9,153 bases of DNA. It comes from an uncultured Rhodanobacter sp. Lineage in GTDB: Bacteria > Pseudomonadota > Gammaproteobacteria > Xanthomonadales > Rhodanobacteraceae. The stretch lies in assembly GCA_937906285.1 (NCBI GenBank), contig CALCWL010000522.1, positions 1-9,153 of the forward strand, written 5' to 3'. The notes under the pieces are model-generated. The model searched no databases. It was not told the origin of the DNA and was given only the letters and a program-made list of their open reading frames with translations. The position numbers and the translations under genes are program-made. This document shows, piece by piece, positions 1 to 5,846 of this stretch (positions are counted from its first letter, which is position 1; every line of letters begins with the position of its first letter).

Positions 1-57
1 GCCTAACCACTCGTTCGAGGCGGACGGCTCCGCCGCCGCTCAACTCAAGCGTTAGAC
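1..57 (+). other. attC site of the preceding cassette
   Basis: The site begins with the core GCCTAAC (1-7) and ends with GTTAGAC (51-57), matching RYYYAAC and GTTRRRY. Between them the sequence folds on itself: GAG, CGG and CGGC on the left pair with GCCG, CCG and CTC on the right. Unpaired G and A on one strand correspond to the extrahelical bases that guide the integrase to the bottom strand. It is of the same subtype as the site at 481-537. Its own cassette gene lies left of the window. Confidence 0.92.
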
Positions 58-60
58 GGC

Positions 61-486
61 ATGGAAAGTTTGGAGGCGACCGTGTGGCAAACCCCGTTCA
101 CGTTCGCCACCCACCCAAGCGTCGGCCTAATCACCGAGCCGGATGGTGAAGGCACCGCGCTTCTCGTGGTGGCACCTGGCGGCTTGGATGCCTACCCCAA
201 GTACGTCGTTCGCTTCTCGCACGTGTTTTCCGTAACTTGTGGCGAAGAGGCCGGTTTTTTTCTCCAGCTCGGCCAAGATTGCTCGCCCAGCAAAGCAGTT
301 GCTCACATATGGGCCTCCTCGCCATACGCGGCGTCCTACGCCGAAACGGTCTTTGGCCACGGCCTTGAGGTTTGCCACTATGTCATCTTCGGGGGCGACA
401 ACATTGCTAGCGTCGTTGCAGGTGCCCCGCCGGTCATTGAGACTGTTACCGAGCCACGTGAAATCACGGTCCGGTATGCCGTCTAA
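61..486 (+). CDS. Cassette 1 hypothetical protein (141 aa)
   Basis: I do not recognise this protein. It has no signal peptide or membrane segment and looks like a small soluble, probably beta-rich protein, with hydrophobic stretches around residues 33-38 and 47-58 and three cysteines (60, 74 and 105). The ATG lies only three bases after the attC core and has no Shine-Dalgarno sequence; that is common in cassettes, whose translation may depend on read-through or on leaderless-type initiation. The TAA stop (484-486) is inside the next attC core (GTCTAAC), typical of a cassette gene that fills its unit. Overlapping minus-strand reading frames exist, but cassette orientation and the fit between both attC sites favour this frame. 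Function is unknown. Confidence 0.75.
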   Translation: MESLEATVWQTPFTFATHPSVGLITEPDGEGTALLVVAPGGLDAYPKYVVRFSHVFSVTCGEEAGFFLQLGQDCSPSKAVAHIWASSPYAASYAETVFGHGLEVCHYVIFGGDNIASVVAGAPPVIETVTEPREITVRYAV

Positions 487-537
487 CATTTTGTTCAAGG
501 CGGACGGCTGCGCCGCCGCTTAACTCCAGCGTTAGGC
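481..537 (+). other. attC site of cassette 1
   Basis: Cores are GTCTAAC (481-487) and GTTAGGC (531-537). The inner arms pair as AAG/CTT, CGG/CCG and CGGC/GCCG, with an unpaired G and A on the left arm, around a three-base loop. The first core contains the stop codon of the cassette 1 gene. Length is 57 bp, the same as the site at 1-57. Confidence 0.93.
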
Positions 538-552
538 TTTGCAGGAGAGTTC

Positions 553-924
553 ATGAACACGCACGAGCAAAGATCCGCCATTGGCGCTGCTTCGGCTGCC
601 ATTTCCGTTGCCGGCATATTTGCTCTCATCGCGCTTGATAGCCTTAGCCAGACCCAAATGCTGGCTCTTGTGCTTTTCTCGCTTTCTCTGCCAGCCAATC
701 TTCTTTTCTCGCTAGTCCAGCTCAACATGGCTATTGAGAACAATCCGCGCAACCCGGTTGTGATTACGTGGTCATTTTGGCTCGGCCAATCCACTCTGTT
801 TGCGGCAGTGATCTTTTCTATTCTTGCGGTGTCTGCCGTAGCAGCGGCATGTCTCTTCCTCAGCACATTGGCATCACTATTTGGCTATGGATACGCATCC
901 AAAACAGACGGGCGCAAAGCCTAA
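553..924 (+). CDS. Cassette 2 small integral membrane protein (123 aa)
   Basis: A multi-span membrane protein with no recognised family. Hydrophobic segments lie at about residues 10-28 and 36-57, and a long stretch at about 69-113 probably holds two helices. A polar loop rich in Asn and Pro (62-68) separates segments two and three, and the tail (116-123) is short and basic. The start is well supported: AGGAG at 543-547 is five bases before the ATG, so this cassette carries its own ribosome binding site, unlike cassettes 1 and 3. The TAA at 922-924 is within the following attC core. It has no enzymatic motif. Membrane proteins of unknown role are frequent cassette cargo; a minus-strand frame overlapping it is taken to be a shadow. 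Confidence 0.82.
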   Translation: MNTHEQRSAIGAASAAISVAGIFALIALDSLSQTQMLALVLFSLSLPANLLFSLVQLNMAIENNPRNPVVITWSFWLGQSTLFAAVIFSILAVSAVAAACLFLSTLASLFGYGYASKTDGRKA

Positions 925-978
925 CAATTCATTCAAGCCGAAGCCGCTTCGCGGCTCGGCTTAATTCAGGCGTTAGCG
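919..978 (+). other. attC site of cassette 2
   Basis: The first core is GCCTAAC (919-925) and the last is GTTAGCG (972-978), which deviates slightly from GTTRRRY at its end. The arms AAGCCG/CGGCTT and AGCCGC/GCGGCT pair around a TTC loop with one unpaired A. This second attC subtype is shared almost exactly with the site at 1336-1395. Confidence 0.92.
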
Positions 979-981
979 CCC

Positions 982-1341
982 ATGAAAGTATTTCTCGCAC
1001 TCCTAATCGGCCTAGCCTTCTATTGCGCGCCCGCTGCGTCCATAGCCTGCAGCCCCGGCCCAATGAACGAGAACATCGCTAGAAAGCTTGATGCTGTTCT
1101 AATCGGAGAAGTGACGGCTTCTACCTGGGATGCAACGACCTATCAATTGTCTGTGACCGTGAAGGTGCAAGAGGTTTTAAAGGGAACAGGCTCGGACCAG
1201 ATTGTCGCTCCATTCCCTTGCTTCCAATCTGTAGAGAACGGTAGGCGGGTTATTGTCTTGGTCAAAGACGGCAATCCGGTTGCTTGGCATAGCGAGTACT
1301 ACGAGAGCGAGATTCGACGGGCTCTACGGCGTGGGCGCTAA
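982..1341 (+). CDS. Cassette 3 secreted NTR/TIMP-like protein (119 aa)
   Basis: Residues 1-22 form a Sec signal peptide: basic residue 2, a hydrophobic core (4-13) and the cleavage context ASIA before Cys23. The mature protein starts with Cys-Ser-Pro and continues into a segment around 38-68 with the pattern VLIGEVTAS then VKVQEVLKG. That arrangement, an N-terminal cysteine followed by a VFxGxV-type strand and a VxEVxKG strand, resembles bacterial TIMP-like/NTR-fold secreted proteins. A second cysteine at 80 could pair with Cys23. A lipoprotein reading (SIAC as lipobox) is possible but not canonical at position -3. The ATG is a few bases after the attC core with no clear ribosome binding site. 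The TAA stop lies in the next attC. Family assignment is by pattern only. Confidence 0.8.
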   Translation: MKVFLALLIGLAFYCAPAASIACSPGPMNENIARKLDAVLIGEVTASTWDATTYQLSVTVKVQEVLKGTGSDQIVAPFPCFQSVENGRRVIVLVKDGNPVAWHSEYYESEIRRALRRGR

Positions 1342-1395
1342 CAATTCATTCAAGCCGACGCCGCTTCGCGGCGCGGCTTAATTCAGGTGTTAGGT
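1336..1395 (+). other. attC site of cassette 3
   Basis: The first core reads CGCTAAC (1336-1342), one base off consensus, and the second GTTAGGT (1389-1395). Inner arms AAGCCG/CGGCTT and CGCCGC/GCGGCG pair around TTC with one unpaired A. It is nearly identical to the 919-978 site, indicating a common source pool or conversion between the sites. Confidence 0.92.
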
Positions 1396-1432
1396 AGCAG
1401 GTGTTGCTACGCCGCAATTTGGGAACTGAAGT

Positions 1433-2446
1433 TTGCCGACTGAAGTAACAGATTTGAAAGTCAGCCAATCGTACGCGACTGAGGAGGTGCACTTCAGTGG
1501 TGGTCTGCGTGGTCAGCTAACGAATCGTGGTTGGGCACTGTTTCCGGTATCCGGTGACACCGAGGCCGATGCACTCGTGTTTCGTACCGTAGACGCACAC
1601 CGCAGTTTTGTAACCAACGAGTGCGGCCTTAAGCTTGTTGGTGTGTGCGTCCACTACAGCATGGGCGACAACTCCCCGCCCATGGATGTGTGGGAGCCCG
1701 GCAGCCGGGATCCAAAGAATAGTCTCAACGCCGCTGATTCTTGGATAGCTATATCGCATCATGCGGTGAAAGCGGGCGATGAGGAATATGCCAACCGCGC
1801 CACGTCAATAGGTATTTGTTCAAAGGTCGCAGGGCTCCGCCTCAGGGACCTCTCCAACGAATACCATCGCCAGCTTGGGTGGGCGCTGTCCGAAGGGAAG
1901 CGGATCGGCACGTGGTTCTCAAACGCCGCGCTCTTCGAGCTCTACGCCGATTGCCATTCACTTGTAGCGGAGCTATGCGCGGCCCGTGATCATCTTGCAA
2001 GGATCGCTGCAATCCATGCGGAAGCCCCGCCAAAGATTGATAGTCTGGCGCGCTTAATGGAATGGGTCGGTAAGGAACGTAATCGATCTTGTACGAGCCA
2101 GCCACTTATTACGCAACTGCTTACAGCTAATGGCACAGAGAGTGAGCCAGGTTGGCTTTCCAGGCTGAGTGCGCTGCGTAACGAAATGCTTCATCGCTTG
2201 CCAATGGGCGCGGACAAACGGGTGTCTGGCCTCGCTCTAGAGCAAACGAACACAAGTCAGGGCACAATCACCACCATCAGACTTGCTGAGCCAACCCATG
2301 AAACGCCGTTGGAGGCGCAAGGAGTTGATCCCTTGGTCGAATTGTCGCGGCTTACTAAGGAGTTCGAGTCGCTGTTAAGGTCAGCGTGGCCTCATGCACG
2401 GTATCCTTCAACGTTACAAGAGTTCGTGAATCATGCTGCCACCTAA
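1433..2446 (+). CDS. Cassette 4 HEPN-motif protein (337 aa)
   Basis: An unusually long cassette gene. The C-terminal half (about 160-330) is predominantly helical, and residues 249-254 read RNEMLH, the R-N-x3-H arrangement of HEPN RNase and abortive-infection proteins. It sits after a long helical run (165-195) and before a basic stretch, as in Cthe_2314-type and similar HEPN domains. The N-terminal part (about 1-135) looks mixed alpha/beta and I do not recognise it. HEPN proteins with an intact motif are usually metal-independent RNases acting in phage defence or toxin-antitoxin systems; that role is inferred here. The start is uncertain: TTG at 1433 gives the longest form, no strong ribosome binding site is visible, and TTG at 1454 is an alternative. 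The TAA is inside the broken attC core at 2441-2447. Confidence 0.8.
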   Translation: MPTEVTDLKVSQSYATEEVHFSGGLRGQLTNRGWALFPVSGDTEADALVFRTVDAHRSFVTNECGLKLVGVCVHYSMGDNSPPMDVWEPGSRDPKNSLNAADSWIAISHHAVKAGDEEYANRATSIGICSKVAGLRLRDLSNEYHRQLGWALSEGKRIGTWFSNAALFELYADCHSLVAELCAARDHLARIAAIHAEAPPKIDSLARLMEWVGKERNRSCTSQPLITQLLTANGTESEPGWLSRLSALRNEMLHRLPMGADKRVSGLALEQTNTSQGTITTIRLAEPTHETPLEAQGVDPLVELSRLTKEFESLLRSAWPHARYPSTLQEFVNHAAT

Positions 2447-2447
2447 C
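2441..2447 (+). other. Truncated attC: first core only, of cassette 4
   Basis: ACCTAAC matches RYYYAAC and contains the stop of the cassette 4 gene exactly as in the other cassettes. The bases that follow (ATGTCCGTAGG) have none of the attC arms, and no matching second core is found nearby. The site was cut directly after its first core, so cassette 4 can no longer be excised by the integrase. Confidence 0.75.
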
Positions 2448-2681
2448 ATGTCCGTAGGAGACTTCCCCGTCAAGCAGGGCGAGTGACGCTTTTGCCCTGG
2501 GCTTTCGGGCGGCTGCCGGTGGTGCCTATTCGGTGGTGCGTATCGCGTGTTCCGTGCCAGTGCTGGCGGGCTGCAACGATGTCAGACGGCATTTCCGTAG
2601 ACGGTCTTGTTGAGCCGGCGATGCTGGCTCGGACCAGGGTATAAACCGCGCCCGGAGACCTCTCTCATTCAGCGGTGTCGT

Positions 2682-2709
2682 CGGTGGCCGGGGATCGGCC
2701 GGCACACCG
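2682..2709. other. Strong hairpin in the IS 3' non-coding region
   Basis: CGGTGGCCGG (2682-2691) pairs with CCGGCACACCG (2699-2709) as a ten-base-pair stem with one bulged base and a seven-base loop. A second, smaller hairpin lies at 2612-2630 (GAGCC/GGCTC), and GGACGTCC at 2713-2720 is a perfect palindrome. In IS1111-type elements the non-coding end downstream of the transposase carries the structured bridge RNA, so these may be parts of it. That link is inference; the region has no other recognisable content. Confidence 0.4.
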
Positions 2710-2827
2710 TTTGGACGTCCGAACAGTTAGTCAGGTTCTCTCCGAGTGGGTCCGACCCGTTGTGACCGTGTTGCGCTGACGGCAGAACGAAGCGATGGAA
2801 CGAGGTGGTGCAAAGCGTGGCTGGAGG

Positions 2828-2964
2828 TCAGGCGGCCTGCCGGTGCATGGGGTGCGCCAGGCAGGCGTGCGAGTCGTAGTCGACGCCATGGGCGAGCATG
2901 GCCCATATCTGCCGGGCGTGCTTGTTGGCGATGGCCACCAGCACCTTGCCGAACGGCAGGGGAA
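2828..2964 (-). pseudogene. IS110/IS1111-family transposase, C-terminal fragment
   Basis: The minus strand encodes PFGKVLVAIANKHAR and then IWAMLAHGVDYD before a TGA at 2828-2830. The spaced pattern A-x-A-NK-x-AR-x-x-WA-x-L-x-x-G-x-x-Y is characteristic of the extreme C-terminus of IS110/IS1111 DEDD-type transposases, recombinases guided by bridge RNA. Only about 45 of an expected 320-400 residues remain; the RuvC-like catalytic domain and most of the Tnp domain with its catalytic serine are gone. The reading frame continues upstream into the 81-bp repeat without homology, so the break lies at about 2960-2970. No activity is expected. Confidence 0.8.
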
Positions 2965-2970
2965 GAACGG

Positions 2971-3142
2971 GGTCAGGTTCACTTCCCGACGCGCCTGCAC
3001 GCTGCAAATCCGGCCAAGCCATCAACGCCGACCCATTCACGCCGTCGGGTAGCAAAAACGAGGTCAGGTTCACTTCCCGACACACCTGCACGCTGCAAAC
3101 CCGGCCAAACCATCAAGGCCGACCCACTCACGCCGTCGGGTA
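2971..3142. repeat. Two-copy tandem direct repeat, 81-bp unit, 91-bp period
   Basis: Copy 1 (2971-3051) and copy 2 (3062-3142) are identical at 75 of 81 positions by direct alignment, with ten unrelated bases between them. Each begins GGTCAGGTTCACTTCCCGAC and ends with GTCGGGTA, so CCCGAC and GTCGGG form inverted arms at the two ends of every copy. The period is not a multiple of three and no continuous gene runs through both, so it is not protein repeat sequence. Similar GGTCAGGTTCACTT-type motifs occur as dispersed intergenic repeats in GC-rich proteobacteria; I cannot say which family this is. Confidence 0.88.
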
Positions 3143-3150
3143 ATGCGTGG

Positions 3151-3186
3151 GCGATTGCGACAAGCACGGGACCAACGGAGGGAGCG
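3151..3186 (-). pseudogene. Possible second, diverged transposase fragment
   Basis: On the minus strand this stretch reads PSVGPVLVAIAHA, close to PFGKVLVAIANKHA of the fragment at 2828-2964. The plus-strand DNA also aligns with 2928-2965 at roughly three quarters of positions with small gaps. It lies on the far side of the tandem repeat and abuts the stop codon of the ABC exporter gene. It may be a duplicated or older copy of the transposase end; the piece is short and chance similarity is not excluded. Confidence 0.35.
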
Positions 3187-3188
3187 GC

Positions 3189-4940
3189 TCAGACCGGGTA
3201 CGCGCGCCGGTCGGGTTCGGGAGGCATGGCGCCGCGCGGAGCGTTGCGGGCGACCGTCGCCACGAGATCCGCGTCGATGGCCAGACACTGGTCGGCAAGC
3301 TCCGCCACGCCGGCCCGGTGCGACACCACCACCAGGATCGACTGCGGCAGCCGGCGCTTGATGGCGGCCAGCACGTGGATTTCGGAGGCGGCGTCGAGCG
3401 CGCTGGTTGCCTCGTCGAGCACGGCCAGGAAAGGCTGGCGCAGGACCACCTGGGCCAGCAGCAGGCGCTGCAACTCGCCGCCGGAGAGCCGGCTCGACGC
3501 ATCGTGCAGCGCGGTTTCCAGCCCCTGCGGCGAGGCGGCCAGTCGCGGACCGAGGCCGACGTCGCGCAGCGCGGCGTGCATCGCCGCGTCATCGGCTTCG
3601 GGCGCGGCCCAGCGCAGGCATTCGCGCACCGAGTGCTGCCACGGCCGCACGCTCTGGCTGACGTAGGCGCCGTGCCGCACGAGTCCCCGGTAGGCGTCGA
3701 AGTCGATGACGCGTCCATCCACGCGCGCCGCGAAAGCGTCCGGCACGCTCATGCCGGCCAGCACGTCGACCAGGCTGCTCTTGCCGATGCCGGAGTCGCC
3801 GCAGACCAGGGTCAGTTCGCCGGGCCGCAGATCCAGGTGACGGACGTCGATGCCGGCCAGCGGCGGCGCCAGCTGCATCCGTTCGATGTGCAGCGCGCTC
3901 CGCTCCGACGGCGTGGCCGGCGCTGGCGCGGCCGGCGCACGCGCCGCATCCAGGTTCATGTAGCGCTGCCACAGCGCGAACGCCGGTACGGCCGAGCGCA
4001 GTTGCTGGAAGCACTGCCGCGTCGATACCAGGTAGGGCAGCAGGCGCCCGAGCAGCAGGCACACCGCGATCAGCGACGACTGATCGACGCCGTGCCAGCG
4101 CCCGGCGAGCACGAACAGGGCGGCGATCGCCACCGCCGCCAGCAGTTCGAGCAGCAGCCGACCGGCCGCTACCAGCTCCAGCTGGCGCCGGTAGCCGTGG
4201 CCCAGTGCCGCGGAAATGGCGCCGTAGCTTTCCTTCTCCGCATCCGCGCGCTCGAACGAACGGATGTGGCGCAGGCGCCGCGGAAAATCCTCGCTCACCC
4301 AGAACAGCCGCGTCATGTCGGCGACATAGCGGCGGCCGACCTGCGATTGCTCGCGGCCGAAGCTGCGTGACGCGACCAGTGCAAACCCGGCCAGCAGCGG
4401 CGCCGCCAGCATCAGCGGCGGCGACACCCAGAACGCGAAGGCTAGGCTCACCACCGTGGTGACCCCGGCGACCAGCAACTGCAGCAGCGCGGCGAAGCCC
4501 TGGGTGAGGAACTCGACGTTGTAGGTCAGCACGTTCGCGATTTCGGCGGAGGTCGCGTCGGCCAGCGAGGCGAGCGGCGCATCGACCAGCCGCGCATGCA
4601 CGGCACGCCGCCGGGCCACGCCGTAACGGCTGGTCAGCCGCGCGCCCAGCCACGAAACCAGCCAGCGCAGCACGGCGAAAGCCGCCGTGGCCGCCGCGAA
4701 CGCGGCCGCCCGACGCTCGACGCCGCCGCCCACGTCGAACATGCCGCCCGCCAGCGGCAGGGCATGCCCCGGCTGCACCAGCGGCACCAGCAGCACCGCC
4801 GCGAGGCTGCCGGCCAGCGCCGCCGCCAGCGACAGCACGACATAGGCGACGATTTCTGCCACGTCATCCGCCGTGAGCGTGCGGACGAGCGAACGCAGCA
4901 GGTCGAGCGTGCGGCCGGGCGCCGAGGGTTCGTCGGGCAT
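3189..4940 (-). CDS. ABC exporter, fused membrane and ATPase domains (583 aa)
   Basis: A half-size ABC exporter expected to act as a homodimer in the inner membrane. Membrane helices lie at about 30-55, 78-100, 145-170, 172-191, 262-282 and 287-305. The ATPase domain follows: Walker A GDSGIGKS (381-388), Q-loop Gln429, signature LSGGE (485-489), Walker B ending in Asp509-Glu510, D-loop SALD and switch His541. All catalytic residues are present, so it should be active. There is no N-terminal C39 peptidase domain, so it would export an already processed product, like the D proteins of lasso peptide clusters. The ATG at 4940 has only a weak upstream ribosome binding site. It is the last gene of the minus-strand group, 187 bp after the peroxiredoxin, and may have its own promoter near the direct repeats at 4987-5022. 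Substrate is inferred from context. Confidence 0.93.
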   Translation of the reverse strand: MPDEPSAPGRTLDLLRSLVRTLTADDVAEIVAYVVLSLAAALAGSLAAVLLVPLVQPGHALPLAGGMFDVGGGVERRAAAFAAATAAFAVLRWLVSWLGARLTSRYGVARRRAVHARLVDAPLASLADATSAEIANVLTYNVEFLTQGFAALLQLLVAGVTTVVSLAFAFWVSPPLMLAAPLLAGFALVASRSFGREQSQVGRRYVADMTRLFWVSEDFPRRLRHIRSFERADAEKESYGAISAALGHGYRRQLELVAAGRLLLELLAAVAIAALFVLAGRWHGVDQSSLIAVCLLLGRLLPYLVSTRQCFQQLRSAVPAFALWQRYMNLDAARAPAAPAPATPSERSALHIERMQLAPPLAGIDVRHLDLRPGELTLVCGDSGIGKSSLVDVLAGMSVPDAFAARVDGRVIDFDAYRGLVRHGAYVSQSVRPWQHSVRECLRWAAPEADDAAMHAALRDVGLGPRLAASPQGLETALHDASSRLSGGELQRLLLAQVVLRQPFLAVLDEATSALDAASEIHVLAAIKRRLPQSILVVVSHRAGVAELADQCLAIDADLVATVARNAPRGAMPPEPDRRAYPV

Positions 4941-4986
4941 CGCTGCTGATCCGGGTGGATAGTCGGCGAGCGCGCCGCGGTGCGTG

Positions 4987-5022
4987 AGCGCCTCGTCACG
5001 ATCGACGGCAGCGCCTCGTCAC
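4987..5022. promoter_or_regulatory. Paired 13-bp direct repeats upstream of the ABC exporter
   Basis: AGCGCCTCGTCAC occurs twice, at 4987-4999 and 5010-5022, identical and 23 bp apart (about two helical turns). They lie 47 to 82 bp upstream of the exporter start, where an activator or repressor would bind. No clear sigma-70 promoter can be read next to them. A duplication without function is the alternative. Confidence 0.4.
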
Positions 5023-5090
5023 CGCGGGCGACCGCGATGCCGGTGAGTGCCCTCCGGCACGCACACGGTTGCATCGTCACCCGGTCCGGT

Positions 5091-5118
5091 CGGCGCGCGG
5101 GTCATTGCCTGCGCGCCG
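5091..5118 (-). terminator. Hairpin just after the peroxiredoxin gene
   Basis: CGGCGCGC (5091-5098) and GCGCGCCG (5111-5118) form a perfect eight-base-pair GC stem with a twelve-base loop, starting nine bases after the peroxiredoxin stop. There is no T-tract, so it is not a classical intrinsic terminator; it may attenuate transcription or stabilise the mRNA end between the peroxiredoxin and exporter genes. Confidence 0.35.
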
Positions 5119-5127
5119 CGGTTTCGC

Positions 5128-5742
5128 CTACGGCGCCTTGCCGGCGTGCAGCTTCTGCACGATGGCCAGTGCCTGTTTCACGTGCTCGTCGGGACGCAGA
5201 TGATCGACCTCCGAGGAGAGCGTGGCGACGATCTTGCCGTCGCCGGCGATGACGAAGGTCGTGCGCGGGATGAACGCGTGATCGATCTCGACGCCGCGCA
5301 CGTCCTTCATGCCCGGGCGCGCCTTCATCGCCTCCAGGCCGTAGGAAAGCGCGACCTTGACCTCGGCGTCCGACGCGACCGGGAACTTGCCGGCGCAGTA
5401 GTCCGGGTCTGCCGAAAACACGTCGAGCCGATCGATGCTGTCGGCCGACACGCCGATGATGGTCGCACCGGCGGCATCGAACTTGTCCCGGTTGACCGCG
5501 AACGTGTGGGCTTCGAGGTCGCAGCCGCTGGTATAGGCCGAGGGATAGAAGTACACCACCACCGGCCCCTTCTTCAGCGCGTCGGCCAGCGAGAAGGTGA
5601 ACTGCTTGCCGGCCTGGCTGGCCTGGGCGGTGAAGGTCGGCGCAATGGTGCCGGGGGCGAGCGCGGCGGCGGTCGCCGTCGCCGAAGCCAGCGCGAACAG
5701 CGCGCCCAATGCCATCGATCCCGCAAAACGCATTTTCATCAT
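5128..5742 (-). CDS. Exported peroxiredoxin, BCP/AhpC-TSA type (204 aa)
   Basis: A thiol peroxidase that reduces peroxides through a reactive cysteine. Residues 1 to about 27 are a Sec signal peptide (basic start, Ala/Leu-rich core, ATATAAA before the likely cleavage), placing it in the periplasm. The active site is P67-x3-T71-x2-C74, and the conserved Arg is R160 in PRTTF. The only other cysteine, C116, is 42 residues further on and could be the resolving cysteine, as in atypical two-Cys BCP/PrxQ proteins. The start at 5742 is chosen because GAGG lies six bases upstream and the signal peptide begins there; a GTG at 5850 overlapping the kinase stop would bury the signal. It sits between the kinase-like gene (104 bp upstream) and the ABC exporter. 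Its link to the cluster is unproven. Confidence 0.93.
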   Translation of the reverse strand: MMKMRFAGSMALGALFALASATATAAALAPGTIAPTFTAQASQAGKQFTFSLADALKKGPVVVYFYPSAYTSGCDLEAHTFAVNRDKFDAAGATIIGVSADSIDRLDVFSADPDYCAGKFPVASDAEVKVALSYGLEAMKARPGMKDVRGVEIDHAFIPRTTFVIAGDGKIVATLSSEVDHLRPDEHVKQALAIVQKLHAGKAP

Positions 5743-5846
5743 CGTGATCCTCGTCAAGGGGCTCGTGGTCTGCTGGAGGTGGAACGTGAGCCCGGGGAAG
5801 TCCCAGCTTACTCGCCGCCGCGCCGGCGGTCGGTGGCGCGCGGCCG

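Larger units (their letters stand above)
1..2447 (+). mobile_element. Distal end of an integron gene-cassette array
   Basis: Four attC sites (1-57, 481-537, 919-978, 1336-1395) and a truncated fifth (2441-2447) alternate with four plus-strand genes in strict gene-attC order, which is the defining layout of an integron. Recombination cuts between G and TT of the GTTRRRY core, so the mobile units are 52-531, 532-972, 973-1389 and 1390 to the broken end near 2447. Base composition is clearly less GC-rich than the region after 3189, as expected for transferred cassettes. All genes point the same way, so attI and intI should lie to the left, outside the window. The homogeneous attC type suggests a sedentary chromosomal integron rather than a resistance integron (inference). 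Confidence 0.93.
2448..2970 (-). mobile_element. Remnant of an IS110/IS1111-family insertion sequence in attC
   Basis: The segment starts at the exact point where the attC is broken and contains, on the minus strand, the last part of an IS110/IS1111-type transposase (2828-2964), followed by about 380 bp without a gene (2448-2827). Members of the IS1111-attC group are known to insert specifically into attC sites, which fits this position. Such elements have no terminal inverted repeats but short subterminal ones; GGAGACTTCCCC at 2455-2466 is a candidate for one of them, with its partner lost. The transposase N-terminus and the other end of the element are missing, and no second half of the attC is found, so the element has been partly deleted. 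The exact right boundary (about 2965-2970) is approximate. Confidence 0.65.

Noticed and set aside
127..498. Minus-strand frame across cassette 1
   Set aside because: Cassette genes here all read plus, and the plus frame fits exactly between the attC cores with its stop in the attC.
2746..3666. Plus-strand frame of 306 codons through the repeats and the end of the exporter gene
   Set aside because: It crosses non-coding repeats and then runs antisense to the exporter; composition is Arg/Ala/Ser-rich and no family is recognisable.
3147..4370. Plus-strand open frame of 407 codons opposite the ABC exporter
   Set aside because: Low-complexity Arg/Gln/His-rich product with no motif, fully antisense to a gene with all ABC motifs.
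5019..5105. Minus-strand 28-codon frame between peroxiredoxin and exporter as a lasso precursor
   Set aside because: No Thr at the penultimate leader position with an acceptor Asp/Glu at core position 7-9, no ribosome binding site, and it overlaps the hairpin and a 13-bp repeat.
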